A DNA stretch of 64,000 nt, from contig VYZB01000277.1 in NCBI GenBank assembly GCA_013397455.1, forward strand, positions 840,608 through 904,607. The letters are read 5' to 3'. The DNA comes from Crotophaga sulcirostris. Its lineage: Eukaryota; Chordata; Aves; Cuculiformes; Crotophagidae. The notes beneath the pieces were generated by a model. That model was not told the DNA's origin, searched no databases, and worked only from the letters and a program-made list of their open reading frames with translations. Made by a program: the position numbers and the translations under genes. Shown here one piece after another: positions 1 through 13,200 of the stretch; position 1 is the first letter of the stretch, and every line of letters starts with the position of its first letter.

Positions 1-3000
1 GAGGTTTCCTTGGGAGCAGTTTCACTCGTAGTATCTTCTGATGAAAAACCACTTTGTCATAATATTCTCCACCAGTTCCCGTCCTCAGGCCCCTTCAGCT
101 CTCTATATGGTCTCTGCCACTGCTGTCATCCTACCATATCAAAATGGGTATTTAGGGATGTTCTTCTGAAAGCTAATGCCACTGTTCGCAATAAGAGCCT
201 ATTAATGTAACTCAGAGTGACCACTGCCTGCAGCATTAGCATCTTCAAAGGCTGACTGACAGATTTGAGAAATGGATTTTGCATTATTGGGCTGACCCCC
301 AGTGCTGTACCAGGGCAGGTTTAGAGAGGAGCACAGCCACGGTGCTTTTCTTACAACATCCATAGGAAAAATAAGGTGGGTAAATGACAAACTTAACAAC
401 CAGATATGCAGGGGAGCATTCAGGGAAGGCGCATCAAAATATCTCTCAAAAACTCATTTAAAGTTACATAAATTATTGTTTGTGTTTTCGCATGCAGTTA
501 TTTTGAAGTCTAACCAGCTGTATCTGCTTGGAGTGGCCCTAAATAAATACAGGATTATATAAACACGGGATTTGTTTGGGGATTTTTTCCAATGAGGTCC
601 AGGCCCCGTTCGCTTCGCAGTATTGCACAGACTGTGAGAAGGAGGTGTCTGAATTTCAATGGAAAACTTTGACACAGAAAATCCCATTCTTAGTATGTTT
701 TGTGTTTCTAAATCCTGTGGTGACAGCTACCTTAAAGGAAGACACAGTGAATCATATGGTACCTTTTTTACTAAAGGAATTTGAATGTAAGGAGAAAGTC
801 CAAGCAGGTGATTATGTTTCATTTAACATTTTTCACCCCTGTTCAGTACAGCAAGCCAATGTCTGGAGCACGCTGATGCGCTGTACAAGCGTTCTGCTGA
901 CAGGCTTCCCAGCAGCATGTTGGTTCCCTGCTTGTTTGGAAAGCAGATGATTGCTATGCAAGGAGAGGGCTGTGTCATGATCTGCGGGGATGATGCCGCA
1001 CGCCCACCGCCGCTGCATTATCATCTCACAGGATGCAATTACCTGATAAATGGTGACATTTTCTGTCGCCGTGCACTGGTTGCACGCCGCTGCAAGTCCA
1101 GTCCACAAAGTTCAATCCAGTCTTCAAAAGTCCTCAAGTACCACTGAAGTGTTCTCTAGGAGATCCCTGGGTTTTATAAATGAGAAAATAAGCAAAGTGA
1201 CTCAAGGCGCAGAGACGCTCATCTGTGACTTCTCTGTTCCAAACCAGAATAAAACATGAAAGAATAATCTGAAAGACATGATGGTTTTTATTGAAGAAAT
1301 AATCACAGAGTCACTTATCAGAATCAGGAAACCTGCTTTATCCTTTGTTGCATTATAAATAAGAATTATATTTGTTCTTGGGAAACAAGCCCGAAGTACA
1401 GTGCAACGCGTTACTGTGAGTGACGCACGGGGAGCGACTGAATAAATACTGCCCGTCTGTTCCATTAGGTGATTTTGTTTCTTATGTTTCTCTGCTTTCC
1501 TTACGAGGAATGAGTTGTTCTATCTTTTCAGAGGTGCAATCTGACTCTTTATCGGGTCACTCCTTACTGCGTCTGAATTCAAAGCTCACCGAAGGGAGGA
1601 TGCTGACTGTCGGGCAGGGAGCATGGTGGTGGGGAGAAGGCAGGGGCTGGGGTCTCCAGCTGTGCCCTGATCTCCCACTGCAGGGGGGAGTGCTGTCAGC
1701 CAGGCCATCCCAGAGTGATGTGGAGGAAGGGAGGAGAAGGGAGAAACGTCTGTCCTGCACGTTTCTGCCCCACCAGGAACAGGGAGATACAAGGAGTGAC
1801 AAGGATGGAGATAAAACAGAAAGAGGAGGAGGAAACATTTGCAGGGATGGGAGATTAAAGGATGTTGGCATGACAGGGTTCGTAGCAGAGCCTAATCAGG
1901 CTCAGGAGCATCTACTCCCCAAACCTAGCCTAGCGCATACTGGCACTGGTAATTGGGCATAAGCAGCCTTGAAAATGATTGAATTTGGTTGATAAATAAA
2001 TGGTGCTGGTAGTGTTGGATGAATTATGTTGAAGGAAGAGAACCGAGATCCTATGAAAAGTGTGAACATTCGTGATTGGAGAGATGTCAAGTAATGATGA
2101 AGCATAGCTGGAACATGGCAGCTGAAAGAAGAGGGTGGAGCTCTCTTCTCTTTCGTGCATCAGGAGAAATTTCCGCAGTTAATCTATTTTGCCCTTTTTC
2201 CACGCTTCATGTGATCTCTGGCAAAGGCTTTGAGCTCTGGATTCAAAAGGATATAGAAAATGCCATTCTAGATGGGACAATCCACACAGTTCAGCATCCT
2301 CTCATGATACTGGCATCTGTCAGAGCTTGAGGCATGAGCTCTTGGAGCTGTGTGTTTGGTGGTTACGTCTCGCGCTAGGTGATTAGATGTAAAATTACAC
2401 AGTATCATCCCAACTTGGAACATAAAACCATTTCCATGCTCTGTCTTGACTGTTCATACGCTTCTTGGCAGAAGCTGTTGCAGACACCAGCTTTCAATCC
2501 TTTCAAATTAAATGTCAGTTGATGGCGGAGTCGTCCTCAGCATGAGCGTCCTGCTCATTCTGCTTCCCCCAGCTCCAGAGAGCAGTTTTGCACCTCCTGA
2601 GCTTGCTGATGAGCAGCTCATCTGGGAGCAGTTTTGAAGGAGATCTTTGACTTTCTTTGGCTTCCCAGAGGAATTCATAATTATTTCCTCCTTTATCATA
2701 GAGTGCAGCTGGAGGCTTCAGCTCCATTAGAATTGCCCTGGTAATTTCACAGTGTGAAATTTACAGCAAACAAGGGACATTAACGTTAAATAAATTTATG
2801 CAACAGCAACCCTCACCCAAGTCATTAAAAGTGTGTGCAATTTTTAATGGATGCTTCAGCATGGCATTTGATAAGTTTGTTCATTTCTTTTCCCGTTCTG
2901 TTAAGTGTACGTATACACACGCACATAAATTTTTCTGCCAGAGGTATTGGTAAAAACTGGCTCTGGTCTCGAACGCCACTTCCTTGCAAACACTTTAAAC

Positions 3001-3239
3001 ATGGCTATAATCCCAACCGCAGTGGAGTGAAGAGAGGCTGTCACTGAAGAGCAGATCTGTGTGTGTGTGCAAGTGTGGGTCTGTGTGCGACTCAAATAAT
3101 CCAATTGAACTATGTAGTGATTCTGAATTATGTCTATTTGAAGAGACAGGATATCATAAAGACTGCTAATATGGTGGAAAATTATATTAAGCTGAGACAA
3201 GACAAAGTTGATTATGTGCTAGACTAGTGCAGATGTGCC

Positions 3240-3275
3240 TGGCGCTAGTCATTTATGCATATTGATTGATCTTAA
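3240..3275. promoter_or_regulatory. Candidate Hox-Pbx / octamer-like composite site
   Basis: ATGCATAT at 3255-3262 resembles a POU octamer. It abuts TGATTGAT at 3263-3270, which is the classical Hox-Pbx heterodimer consensus. The juxtaposition is direct observation; function is inference, because both motifs are short and can occur by chance. Confidence 0.2.
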
Positions 3276-5253
3276 ATATAGCAGAGAAGAGGATGGGAGT
3301 GGTGTTTGTATGGTTATTGATTTTGTTTCAACTCCTTGGGCTGTCATCGTAGGCTTTCAGATCCAGCTATCTTGACTGATACAACTCCTGATCAGAAAGC
3401 TTGATAAGAAAGCAGGCATGAGGCTGATGTCCTAGCCAAAGAAAACATGCTGGTTACAGCCTTCTAGAGGCAGACTGTTGCACTTATTCATGCAGATACT
3501 CAGAAATGTGCCAGCTCTCCATAGCTCAGTGGAGCCTGAGTGTAGAATTTACTGGAAGGCTGCAGTTGGGCTTCAGTGGGCTTTGGGGTTCAGCTGGTTT
3601 GGGGTTGATCCTAAACTTGGTTGAAGTTACTGATCTGAGCTGGGCATTAAACAGTCTGAGAGTGCTCACGTGAGTCAGTTTGCTGCATGATGTGCTTTTC
3701 TTCCATTTGCTAGAAGGAAGCTATTTGGTTTCTTAATCGATTAGTTGTGGCTTTTACAAACCTGCGCAAGCAGAACTGTTGTTTTTCCACCTCTCCCACG
3801 TTCCAAGCAGTGAAGTTGTAAACAGGAGATTTTCAATACCATCCTTCAGTTGATCCCTTATTCCTTATGAATCTTTATTAAAAAGTTACTCGTAAGTGCA
3901 GCTGTGCTTAAGGCCTCTGACCTTTGCCACCAGGAAGCCTGGCCTCCAAGGGCTCTGCTGGCATCATTTGCGTGGAGCTTGAAACGTGACTGGGGCATCA
4001 AATAAGATGTTGGTTTTCTAATAAACAAAGTATTTAGGAGTAGAGAAAGTTAAACCTTAAGCAGTCAATAAAATGGATTTGTGGCCGTTGGCCCTAGGAG
4101 TTTCCTAATGCCTCAGTCCCAAGAGTTTATACGTATGTGTGGCTGTCTCCACCTGCCTTGACTCCAGCCTGAGCTCTGTGCAGGTGAAGTCTGCTGACAA
4201 AGAATGAGTTTCCATGATTGTGGTTTAGTTCTGAAACAAAAATTTGTAAGCATGTTGAATTGAGTGCGTATGACTTAACTTTGATTTATGTTTGAGCTAA
4301 GGTGAAAGAACTCTATCTGTGATTATAGACATCAAAGACAATATATTGAAATTCAGTTATTATAAGGTACACATCATTTATCAAATCCCTGCCCAATAAT
4401 GCCAGCATTTACTGCGCAGAAAATATAGGTTGATGGATTACCTGCTGCTTCTCAGCATCTTTCTGAAGGCCAAGGAAGGCAAACACAGAATTACTTCAGA
4501 AATGTCACTCAGGCTCTTTCAGGCTGGGGAGAGGGACTGAATCCAAAAGCAAAAATACATAAAATACATGGGCAGGGTGAGAATTCCAGGGAGCTTACAG
4601 TCCTCGAAGGAAGCAAGTGGGTTTTGTTTCCCACTCTCATCAAGAACAGAAGTGACCCACTGACTACAGGCAGAGCATGTATCACCTTTTGCAGAATTTG
4701 GCCTGGTTTAGTGCCTGCTCTTGAGATACTGCTGATGTAAAAAAACCCACATTTTTACATCTAAAGCAGGAGCGATCTGGGTTTGGATGTATACTAGCCA
4801 GTTCTTGCCTTGGATCTAAAAAAAATTGGTTTTGAAATATGAATTTCAAATTAAAACCAGGAAAAAATAAATAGCACAAAATACTTTCATTCCTTGCTGA
4901 GCTTCTATTCAGTTCCTGCTTCCTGTTTTGACAGTGTAAGTTATACTTGGGCAGGAAAAAAAAAGGAAGCCCACAGACATAATTGCAACCATGTCTAATT
5001 AGGCAGAGCTATGTAAATTTAGCGTTTCTACATGATTTTAAATGTCAGGAGAGCCTTAGATAAGACATGAGAGTTTTGAGTATCTCTTGTGTACCTAGTC
5101 TAAAATGTCCTTATTGCTAATCCTATTCATCTGGAGTTGCTTCCTAATTAGAATATTTATGGGCTAATAAGGAGGTGAACAAGACACTCCAGTTCTGTTC
5201 CAAAGGTGAGAGTAGGGATTCATTAGACTCAGCGTCTCTGTTTTGATTGCTGT

Positions 5254-5272
5254 ACAATGTAATTAACATTGT
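5254..5272. promoter_or_regulatory. Inverted SOX-type half-sites around a TAATTA core
   Basis: ACAATGT (5254-5260) and its exact reverse complement ACATTGT (5266-5272) flank AATTA, so the centre also reads TAATTA, a homeodomain core. Paired inverted ACAAT/ATTGT sites are known as dimeric SOXE targets, though usually with a shorter spacer. A third SOX-like ACAAT lies at 5279-5283. Regulatory function is inferred only. Confidence 0.25.
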
Positions 5273-5508
5273 GCTAGACAATCATTTTAGATTTACCTTA
5301 ACAACAAATATTTAAGATTCCTGTTGCTGTTCTCTCTCTGAGTCTGGGTCTGCTGGAACCAAGAGCAGTTATGTCATCAGCTCTCTGGGATTTTGAGGTT
5401 CCGGGACAGTTTTTTCCTATTTTATTTTACAAACTGCTTTGAGCTCTGTTTGGCAGTGACTGATGTTTCTGAGTTTTGTCCATACTAGCTAGAAGTGAAT
5501 CTGTTTTG

Positions 5509-5538
5509 CATATTTTATGAATTCATATTTTATGAAGT
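5509..5538. repeat. Short tandem duplication, 15-base unit
   Basis: Two adjacent copies begin with the identical 13 bases CATATTTTATGAA. This looks like a local slippage duplication in AT-rich intron. Confidence 0.7.
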
Positions 5539-6241
5539 TTGTATCACTTCTTTTATAGGAAACGCTTATTTTGGGGTTTTTTTCTAGACTTTTGAGTTAC
5601 ATATCCATATCCAGTGGCCTGGTATAAAAAAAGAATTTCTAAAGTCAAAGATAGTTTAACTGGTTTTAAGTTCTATTGCCCTGAAAGCATAGTTACTGGC
5701 TGACATTCAGTGTCTAACTCATCTCAAAAGGGCTGTCCCACCAGGAGCCCCACTGAGCCTGGGCACAGCAGCAGCAGGAGAAATGTTTCCCACATCCAGA
5801 CTAAGACAGAAACAGGGCAATTCCCATAAAATCTACCCCACTGGGTTGTAGACCTTTGTCATCCATGGCTGTATGGGCTTGGATGCTTCTTGGTGGGATC
5901 TAATTGTCCCCTCTGCTCCCCCTTGAGGGAAGGTCTGCTCCCAGCCTGAGAGCTGGGTTGCAGAAGACGTTTTCCAGCCTTCTTCCTGCAGCATCTTCTC
6001 TGGCTTTTGCAAGATGTTTCTTACTTCTTGCTGCCAAAGCTCCCATTTCAGAGGACCCCTGAGCACGCCTAAGGAGAGATGCTGTTTCCCTGAAGTCCAA
6101 GGGGAAGCTGTGAGGACTGACAACCCCAAACAACTGTGGCCAGTGCCAATCTGGCCAGAGAGCAGGGTGCAGTTACCCCAGCCTTGGAGGTACCTCCAGT
6201 TGGATTTTAGAAAGGACCAAGGCACAGAGTATCTGTTCTCC

Positions 6242-6256
6242 CTCTCTCTCTCTCTC
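6242..6256. repeat. (CT)n microsatellite
   Basis: An uninterrupted CT dinucleotide run of about seven units lies in a pyrimidine-rich stretch of the intron. Confidence 0.8.
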
Positions 6257-7489
6257 CCTTTACTTTAAGCCTTACTTGTGTCTGCAAACCACGTCAGAGT
6301 TCTGCAAAGCAATGTCCGTAATAAATGCAAATGCTAAATTGTTCTCAATTTTTTTGCTAGTGCTGAGGCCAGTCTCAGAATCAACTCCTTTTCAAGAGTA
6401 AGATGCTCAAAGCAAAACCTGGGTGGTCTTGATCTACTCTCTTTACTTTCCTTCATATACTGGGAAATGGACTCGTTTTCTGAGAAAATAATGCTCTGTG
6501 ACTTTAAAGGTGTTATCAGAAAAGTTGTTAAGATGGCAAGTCACGTTACTTCAAGACTTCTCTGTATAAATTACAGTTAGGTACAAGAATCTCATAGATA
6601 ATGATAAATATAGCATCATTCTACTGCTGATGGAAATCATTATCAGCCATTATCAACTTTAATTAATATATTCACATTATTCAAATCCAGGTAGAAAATG
6701 TTCTTTGGCATCAAGTCTAGAGTAATATGGTTCATGGCTTTTGTGCTGCTGAAAAAGCAGCTGGCAACAGGGGAGCAGCTCTGGGGAAATACTTTGTTTA
6801 GACACAAGGTCCAGCAAATTATATGTCCTATAGATCTCACCCGTTTTCCATGCCTGTGTACAAGGGCTGGAATTTCTTGTTTCTGAGGGATATTTCTCTC
6901 CTTAGTGCACTGCTTCCGCACCAGAAGAGCTTTGCTGTTGTTTGTAGCATCTCGGTTGTCTCCGTAGCAACCAGGGTAATGCTGTGGAATACACAATTGA
7001 AGATGCTTGGAATGAGCACTGGTAGCAAATGTTCTTTGCTATGAAAAATGATTGAAAACAAACAGAAAATATGGGCTAAATAAACCTCTGCTAGTTCTAA
7101 ATGGAATGCTTCTTGAAAATTCCATTAGACCTTAGCAGCTCTTTAAATAAATAACCAGCATGTCCCCGTCCATCTGAGGATGTCCATTTGTTGATTTTGT
7201 TTGTTTGCTTTTTTCCCTTTTATAAAAATATCGAGGCCCGATTCTGCCATGTGCTGCACATGCAGCCCCAGGGAGCAGCACGGGGCGTGTGGGGGTGAAT
7301 GTCCCCTTCCACTTGAAAAAGAATCTGAAAAATAGCATCAGGCAAATGTACCAACCCTCCCAGACCCCACCAGCCACTCCAGAAGTGGAGCTGTAAACCC
7401 TGAACTCCTACCTGCTGTGAGCCCCTGGAGGGTGGCCAGGGGCCTGTTTAGCCACCAGGATTTTCCAGGGGAGAGAGGAAGATGCCCTA

Positions 7490-7790
7490 CAACCAGGTAT
7501 TCCCTGTTGATGCGCCGTGCCCCCACGCAGCTGGGAATGGATGCCAAAGCTGCCCGAGGAGATGCGCCCGCATCCACTTCGCCCCCTTGGTGCCCACTGC
7601 AGCCTGCTCACAGCGTGCCAGGGCTGCGGCGCGGGCTCACGTCATCTCTCTGCAGGCAGTGCAGGAATACCTGGAAAATCCTCCCTCTTTCAGATGCCCG
7701 TCTGCCCATGGTCAGACCAGAGGAGCGTGCGGTGCCGGGCTGTTCAGTTGCAAACCGGGCAGGGAAAACGCGATCTCTGTGGTGTGCGTT
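7490..7790. promoter_or_regulatory. CpG-dense intronic patch, candidate alternative promoter or enhancer
   Basis: I count about 20 CpG dinucleotides in the 300 bases 7501-7800, far more than in the surrounding intron, in GC-rich sequence. A CACGTCATC element at 7638-7646 resembles a CREB/ATF site. Several overlapping frames stay open here, as expected of GC-rich DNA, and I do not call them genes. A short CpG island serving an internal promoter or an enhancer is one explanation; a GC-biased gene-conversion patch is another. Confidence 0.3.
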
Positions 7791-9334
7791 GTGTTCTCCA
7801 CTTCTTCCCCTTCAAAGTGGCAGGGCTGACTTTATGTGGGGAGAGGTCTGTCCTCTACATCAATGGCTCCGTGGGCTAATGGTTCAGTGAGAGACAAAGA
7901 CTCAAAGTAAGGACCCGTTACAGCTGGTTTGAGTTAGCACTTTGTTTCTGCTGTCAGATAATAATGTTCCTAACCCGGGCTGTTCTGATGTTTTCTACAA
8001 GAAAAGAGAAATAAAAAATCCATACAGCTCCCGTTAAGTGAGGTAAGCACTGCAGTTGGTGGGATGAGAGAAAACCTTTTCACCTCTGGGACACAAATGT
8101 CGGTGCAACTTATGACAAAATTAAATGCATTTCATGATCTCACCATATTCCCCACAGGGAGTTAATCCATCTCCCAAAAATCTTGACACATACCTACCAC
8201 AGCTTCCAGCTGCTTCTTAGGAGAGGCCAAGAACCAGAGTCCTAAATCTCTTCACATCCTGCCCAAGAAGGGTGGTCCCACCAGGTCCACGTGTAGCCCA
8301 GTCTTACATGCTTGCTTCTTGCTGGCAGTGTAGTACATCAGCTTCTAGACCTTCTGTTTTCACAGCACAATTTTGTCTGAGAAGTGGAGGAAATAAAGCA
8401 ACACACATACAGCATTTGCTTATTGTCGGGTTGTACACCACCTCCAGAACTTGAGGTGAGAAGCTCTATAGTTTAACATTATATACTGCTGTAGGAGTAG
8501 GAGAACTATTTATTTTCCTTTCCAAAAGTACAAGCCTCACAGTATTCAGGAGAGCATTAAACTTAAGAATCTCATCAACCCCTTCTAAATCTGCTATGGG
8601 GGTATGACATTAAACTGGATTGTGAAGAAAATACCAGTGCAGTTTTGGGGCTGTTTCCCTTGCGTCCTACAGGGAGCTGAGATTATAGAGCACAGGGCCA
8701 TAGCTGAGATGGTTTCATCTGAATTCAACATCATGACTAAAGTAAAAATACTTTGTTTTGAGGGATTCTTCATACCATGATATGCCCTTTGCTTTTAATT
8801 GTCAGAAAATATCAGCACTAAAATAAGGACTATTGTTTGCAGCTGGTGCAGCCTGAACAAATTACAGCTAACACGTGGTAGCCTGAGGTGGGATGAGATA
8901 CCCCAGGCTTACTGCGGGTGATGGGGAGCATGGACACAGATCCTGTGGAGGAGCTGGGGCACTGTAAGTTCATAACCCAGCTTGTTTCAGAATAACTCTT
9001 TTATGTACCTGTATCCTCAGTCTGCAGTTATGTTTTGCTGGGCTGGTTATGTCGCTGAGTATAAAATGATGAATTGCTGCCCAAAACTTACAGTCAATCT
9101 AGTTACAGTGGCAAAAAATTTCTTTCTGTCTGAAGTAATTCTGCTCAGGAAACTGGTGCATCCAGCAAAAGGACTATCTTGCACATAGAAACAGGACTCA
9201 GCTGAGGTTGGGGGGGAAGAGGATAACGTTGCCAGTATGGATATGATCATTATAGCTTTGCTTACAGGCATAAAGAAGGCTTAAAACTATTCAGCATCTC
9301 AAACTGGACTCCCCAAACTGATGAATGCCTCTGA

Positions 9335-9420
9335 AAAAATAGTCTTAATTCCCCTGCCCGTTCCGCGTTTCAGAAATGGGGATAATTCCCAGCTCACAGA
9401 AGTTTAATGAGTATGAATTT
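9335..9420 (-). mobile_element. MIR-like SINE fragment
   Basis: The + strand reads AGAAATGGGGATAATTCCC followed by CACAGAAGTTTAATGAGT. This resembles the reverse complement of the MIR/CORE-SINE region around 'CATTTTACAGATGAGGAAACTG' with the upstream 'CTCATTTAAT' segment. It is old and degraded. The family call is from memory of the consensus. Confidence 0.5.
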
Positions 9421-9504
9421 GTCAATATTTATGCCTACAAAGAAAATAAAATATGCCGGCATTATTTATAGCATTTCAGTAAGCTCGTCAGAGCAGCATC
9501 ATAC

Positions 9505-9540
9505 ATGATGAGGTCATGGGTTAACGAGGATTAATTATCT
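9505..9540. promoter_or_regulatory. DR1-like nuclear-receptor site beside an ATTAATTA homeodomain site
   Basis: AGGTCA (9511-9516), one spacer base and GGGTTA (9518-9523) form an imperfect direct repeat spaced by one, the type bound by RXR, HNF4 and COUP-TF receptors. ATTAATTA follows at 9530-9537. The motifs are visible; activity is inference. Confidence 0.2.
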
Positions 9541-10087
9541 TGGCAGAATTCTGCTTTGCAATTTTTCATTTCAGTCTGTTACTTTTGAGTATTTTATAAT
9601 GTAGTCTACTAAATTTGGGGTCACTTTGCTTCTTGTATGAAATTCAGCTCTTGCATACGTAAATGGTTAAGAGGAAATGTTGCCAGAATTGGAGAGAACT
9701 GAAATGCTGAAACTCCCTCTTGCAGCTAATAGCCAAGAAACTGCTGCACTCCTCCAATTTTATTACTGCAAGAATTACATTTCATCACATAAAGATGGTT
9801 GACAAGTTCCTCTTTGATACCTTGTGGCAATGTGAAGTTAATTCCAAATTACAAGATCCTGGGAGGTTGTCAGGGGGATCTCTGCAGTGCTGACTCCTTT
9901 ATAAAATTTCCCCTGCTAAGATGGAACCTGTTCCTGGTCACTTAAAGGCCTTTGACACTTGCAAAGGTTCCATGCATCCCTTAGATGACAAAAAGCATAG
10001 ATATTAAGTGCTGCTTGATTAGGGCCCTGATCTGAGAAAATTAAATCCTGCCTTCAATTATCTAAATGGCTTGTGGCTACTGCTGTG

Positions 10088-10200
10088 TCCTCATTTTACG
10101 TATGAGAAAGGGCCCAAGATACCCTGCCAAAGGTCTCCCTGTACAGCTGGAACATTCTAGGATTATGAGAGATCCTTCCAGGTCCACTCCCTCCTCTTCC
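10088..10200 (+). mobile_element. MIR-like SINE fragment
   Basis: The order of sub-motifs follows MIR: TCATTTTACGTATGAGAAAG, then CCTGCCAAAGGTC, then a degraded 'ACAGCTGG...' and finally CCAGGTCCACTCCCTCCTC. Substitutions throughout indicate great age. Confidence 0.6.
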
Positions 10201-13200
10201 AAGTTAATAATAGTAGCCTTAAAAATTCAAACTTTGTGTATCAATGCACTTTTTCTGGAGTATTTTGTAAAAAACTGTTCTGACCAGACCTCCTCCTCCC
10301 ACCGCTGACATTGAGCAGTTTGTTTCCTGGATGATAAGGAATTTTGCTCTTTTTGTAGTCTCACCTGGACAGACAGAGACGCTCCTAACGGAGATCTGAT
10401 TAAGGCTGACAGACCCAATATGGGAAGGAAAACGTTCCTGCTCATCACAGTGGATTCTTGCAGTGGCACTCTGCCAGCCTGACTCCTCAGTCATTCAGCT
10501 TACCAGCAGTTTTTCCGGTTTATCGTGAAGCCGTTCGTTCCAGTTCTTCACTTCCCCAGTTTTATCTCTTACTCAAAACCTTCTGAGCAGGCAGTCTGTT
10601 GAGTTGTACAGGCCTTCACTCCCCAAAACAGAAAACGCACACCCTGGAGGGTGGGGAAGTCCCAATGGAGATGGGCTGCCCTAGAGCTGGCATCGCATCC
10701 TTCAAAACGTCCTGGATTTCAGGATGGGTTTCAGACCTCACTGCAGGATTTCTCTGCTGAGTCTTTGGGCACAACTGAACCCAAAAGACGCAGACATCAT
10801 CACCAAAACTAAGTTTGCCCAAATGCCCTGCAGCCACTTTCTGTTACAAACTGTTCAATATGGCAATCAATGTTTTCTGGGATCTCTCTGTTTCTCATTC
10901 CCCAGATGTTGTACCCAGAGAGCAGAGAGTGCTGAGAACATCAGCAAGCTTCTCAGGAAGCTCTGCCTTATTAAGACTGCTCTCTGCAAATATTTCTTTA
11001 TTTTGGTGGCCTTCCTTTTGTAAGAGTACACACAATAATCCATTCATGACTTCACGTAAATCCTTTAATACAGTATTTGATAAAAAAAATCTTTCTTTTA
11101 TATTTATCTAGTACATCTGCATATAAACATTAGGATCATTAGCTTCTAAAAAGCAGCTGAGATGCCTTGTTCCGAGAAGTGTAGCATTTTATCCTCCATT
11201 AATCCTAGATCTTGTTCAGTGAGTGATGTGTACCATGTAAGTGGTTATAGCTGCGTTGCATTGGTAAGTTATCACAACCTTTATTAATGTATTTTGCTCT
11301 GGACTTGCATGTTTTTTCCATTGGATTTAGTCTGAATTACATCCCTCCTTCCTCTGTACCAAGACATGGTACAACCATCAAGTGCTGAATCAACTGTATA
11401 TTTTTGTTTCTTGTGTGTTACATCCTTTGGCATTATTAATATAAACCAAATGATCAAGATCAAATCTTGTTGTTGTTCAGATATCTTTGTTTCATATTGT
11501 GGGTCAGAATTTCCATTCAGCTTGAAATCCTTCCCTCACAGGATAAGCTTTTGGGTACTTTTCACACAGCATTAAAGATCTTTTCCTTTGCACCTGTTTG
11601 CACATAAAAATTGACTTTTCTGTGATCAGCAAGGCTTGCAGGTTAGCTCAGGGATCATCCCCGTGGCAGTCAGAGCAGGGGCTGGGTTGGTGCCATGCGA
11701 AGCAGTGCTACAGCTGATGCTCCAGCTAAAGAGCTGGCAACCTTCCACGGCTTTGGGAGTCAAAGTTGGCAGAGGGGGAGTTCTCAATGGAGGAGGCAGG
11801 CAGGACTTTTTGTATTGTGTCCCATGTTTCTTGATCCTCGCCACTGATCCAGTAGACCAGACATTTTTGATGCATACAAGGCACAATACTCACGATGGGT
11901 ACTGAACAGGGCTCTTCCAGCTGAGTCTGCGCTGACTTAACCTCCCCAGCTGGTCATGTCTGGAGTATTTGTCTATTGCCCCTGGAAGCACGTCGCCCTC
12001 TAAAAAGCCAGGGAAACACAGCCATTCGCAGTCAGAGCTGGTTTTGACAGGAGCCCCCGTTAGTATTTCCGACTTCACAACCAAACCGAGATCCTTTTCC
12101 AGTAACTCTGTCAATCACATTCTCTCTCAGCAAATCGACACAACATGACCCTACCCATACTGGGTAAAACAGCTCTTCAGGGAAATACAACAGGGAACAT
12201 CTTGCATTAATTTCTTCTCAGCTATTTGACTGTTTTCCACTAACCTTTCATTCTGCCAAATTTCATTAAATCAGCTGCTCTTCTGACTATAACCTGTTCC
12301 TTCACTGTTTGGATGTTCCCTTCAATTCATAAGGGTGAAGGCATCTGTAATATGCAGCTAGCAAAGACTTTGCCAAGGTGTTTCCTTAAAATAATTCTCA
12401 TCAATGAATAACGAACGATACCAAATTAGTTTGTTTTATCCAGACCACACAGAGTCAACACAATAGAGATTCACAAGTCCTGGGTTGTGCTCCTGACTGC
12501 CATTATTTTTAAAATCCAGGGTTCTTGTGTTGTACACACCATGTGCGTATGTGTAGGATTAGAGGAAATGTTTTCAATATGTTATGTTGAATATATGACA
12601 TTGATTTTATTTTTTTAATTTCTGCATTGATAGTATTTAGAAAACTCATTCTCCCGAGTGTAAAAAAGTCTGGTTGTAGTAGCATTGTCATGAGCATGGA
12701 AGTCTGTCTGCAAATATGAGACCAAGTATAGATTATGACCAATATTATGAATATTTATTAACCTGCTCTGATGTTCTTGATGATCTTTTTCAAGCTTCTA
12801 GCCCAACAGAGCTTAAAGAAGAAGGCAGTTTTACCTGAACTGGGAAAGGTTTTTCTTCTTCTTTTTAATCAAGCGAGATATACCAGAAAACAAATCAAGC
12901 TGATAAAAACAGAAGTCAGACTTATGAGAAAAACAGCTGTAGCAGCTAAATGGCTTAAAGCAGAGCAAGTAGGAAAACAGCATGTGGGGCTAATGATGGG
13001 TGGTTTTCAGGTTTCAGAATACATTAAGGCATTCTCCCTGTTTATTAAATTGCTCTGGCAGCATTTGACAGCAAAGGTTTTGTGGATTATAAGAGTGCAA
13101 CAGACATAACTAGGATATTTTTTTTTCCCAAAGCCTGGCCTTTGGGTAATCACCAAGAAGTTACACACTGCGGGAAGTATTTGGTTTGCACAAGTCCAAA

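Noticed and set aside
1420..1962. 180-codon open frame in the upstream intron
   Set aside because: Low-complexity, Gly/Arg/Ser-rich translation from purine-rich DNA, no recognisable domain and no convincing splice or promoter context.
7417..7890. Three overlapping open frames of 115-157 codons as a nested gene
   Set aside because: GC-rich DNA lacks stop codons in all frames; there is no domain, and the CpG patch explains them.
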